Below are positions 63,160 to 64,000 of a stretch of 64,000 nt of DNA, one piece after another (position 1 is the stretch's first letter; each line of letters begins with the position of its first letter). This stretch comes from Pseudonocardia broussonetiae (GTDB lineage Bacteria; Actinomycetota; Actinomycetes; Mycobacteriales; Pseudonocardiaceae): contig NZ_CP053564.1 of the NCBI RefSeq assembly GCF_013155125.1, forward strand, positions 1,681,501 to 1,745,500, read 5' to 3'. The notes beneath the pieces are model-generated. The model searched no databases. It was not told where the DNA came from and saw nothing but the letters and a program-made list of their open reading frames with translations. A program made the translations under genes and the position numbers.

Positions 63160-64000
63160 TCAGGCGCCGACGACCAGCCGCAGGCGGGCTGCCCGGCTCG
63201 CGGCCTCGGCGCGGTTGCGGGCGCCGGTCTTCCGCAGGATGTGCTCGACGTGCGTGGCCACGGTGCGGGCGCTGATCCCGCAGCGCTGCCCGATCCGGAT
63301 GTTGCTGTGCCCCTCGGCGACCAGGGCCAGGACGTGCAGCTCCCGGGCGGTGAGCCCGTCGGGCGGCGGGACCTCCCGGTGCAGGACGACCGTCCCGTCG
63401 CCGCTGCGGGCGGTGTCGACGGCGATCACCGCGTCGCCGACGACGAGGTGGGTGGTGCCGTCGGACAGGCCGCCCAGCGGCGGGAGGGCGGCCACGAGGT
63501 CGGGCCGCGCCCCGGGCGAGAGCGGCCGCGTCGTGCCGTCGGCGGCGAGCAGGAAGCCCTCGGCCCCGCCACCGCCGACCCCGCCGTCGGCGAGGCGGGC
63601 GGTCAGCGGCGACGGCGCGGGCACGGGGTCGATCGCCGCGGCGAGGTCCGGTGAGACCAGGTCCAGCAGGTGCACGACGTCGTCGTCGAGGGTCCCGGCG
63701 TGCTGCGAGTTGGCGTTGACCATGCCCACGTAGCGGCCGTCGGAGGCGTACAGGCACTGGGTCACGCCGTCGCGGAAACCGGCCGGGTCGATCACGCGGT
63801 CGAACACGGCGCCGTGGCGCTCGCCGGCGGTCAGGTCGCCGATCCGCACCGGCTCGCGCCGCCGCAGGGGCAGCTGGAACAGGGGGTCGTGGTGCCACTC
63901 GTCGTCGAAGAACGAGGTGTCCGTGCCGGGGTAGGACGTCGCGAGCGTCCGGTGCCGCCGCGCGGCCGGGTCCCAGGCGGACACGGCGAGGCAGTCGGTG
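63160..64000 (-). CDS. LuxR-family regulator, N-terminus cut by window edge
   Basis: At least 280 residues are visible and the frame stays open to the end of the window, so the start lies outside. The C-terminus has a LuxR helix-turn-helix (LTARELHVLALVAEGHSNIR, GISARTVATHVEHILRKTGA). The N-terminal part (SAWDPAARRHRTLATSYP, CLYASDGRYVGMVNANSQ) resembles a GAF-type sensing domain rather than a receiver. It converges on the NarL-type gene with a 4-base gap and is probably regulated separately. Confidence 0.85.
   Translation of the reverse strand, partial: TDCLAVSAWDPAARRHRTLATSYPGTDTSFFDDEWHHDPLFQLPLRRREPVRIGDLTAGERHGAVFDRVIDPAGFRDGVTQCLYASDGRYVGMVNANSQHAGTLDDDVVHLLDLVSPDLAAAIDPVPAPSPLTARLADGGVGGGGAEGFLLAADGTTRPLSPGARPDLVAALPPLGGLSDGTTHLVVGDAVIAVDTARSGDGTVVLHREVPPPDGLTARELHVLALVAEGHSNIRIGQRCGISARTVATHVEHILRKTGARNRAEAASRAARLRLVVGA

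Overview
The window is a very GC-rich (roughly 70% or more by eye), gene-dense chromosomal segment of an actinomycete. Evidence for that is the C/G-ending codon bias, many GTG starts, four-base ATGA/GTGA overlaps inside operons, a mycofactocin-coupled short-chain dehydrogenase, an F420-type luciferase-like oxidoreductase, a TerD protein, and a fadE5-fadA2-fabG4-htdX block like that of mycobacteria. A Pseudonocardia-like member of the Pseudonocardiales is my best guess; this is inference without any database search. I saw no tRNA, rRNA, CRISPR array, transposase, integrase or phage gene.

Layout. 0.1-5.8 kb: a complete fructose phosphotransferase (PTS) locus, with enzyme I on the minus strand divergent from fruR-fruK-EIIA-EIIBC-HPr, closed by a strong hairpin. 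5.8-11.5 kb: a DoxX protein, a GntR/FCD regulator with a clear palindromic operator, and a 5-oxoproline operon (NRAMP-like carrier, pxpA, fused pxpBC, YcsI/DUF1445). A perfect 21-bp inverted repeat lies in the tail of pxpA. 11.5-20 kb: EamA transporter, membrane adenylate cyclase, and a fatty-acid block (htdX-fabG4-fadA2 facing tetR-fadE5). 20-25.3 kb: a tandem/inverted repeat array, an HxlR/QorB-type pair, DUF998, acyl-CoA ligase, MOSC and SRPBCC-like genes. 25.4-31.5 kb: a MacB-type ABC export system with a lipoprotein adaptor, then an XRE regulator and a YdeP-type molybdopterin oxidoreductase.

31.5-41 kb: assorted housekeeping and transport genes (quinone-type reductase, class I aminotransferase, Bcr/CflA exporter, YczE, TPM-domain protein, bifunctional nuclease, AraC regulator, Gfo/Idh/MocA). 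41-44.6 kb: TerD, then a DUF1905-DUF1761 pair divergent from a DGPF/YCII protein and an ECF42-type sigma factor. Their shared intergenic palindrome reads as two mirror-image sigma promoters. 44.6-47.5 kb: TetR with a 13-bp palindromic operator, mycofactocin-coupled SDR, esterase, and a half-length binding-protein gene. 47.5-53.2 kb: a homogentisate operon (MarR, MBL-fold hydrolase, FAD hydroxylase, hmgA, fahA) without a recognisable maleylacetoacetate isomerase. 53.2-56 kb: FAD monooxygenase and cystathionine beta-synthase. 56-57.1 kb: a noncoding region of about four imperfect 250-280 bp repeats. 57.2-64 kb: LLM oxidoreductase plus SDR, then a signalling cluster of a lone receiver, a hybrid kinase that appears to carry two kinase cores, a NarL-type regulator and a LuxR-type protein cut by the window edge.

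The signals I rate highest are the mirror-image ECF42 promoter, the palindromic element read into pxpA, the symmetric repeat arrays at gene ends, and the double-core kinase.
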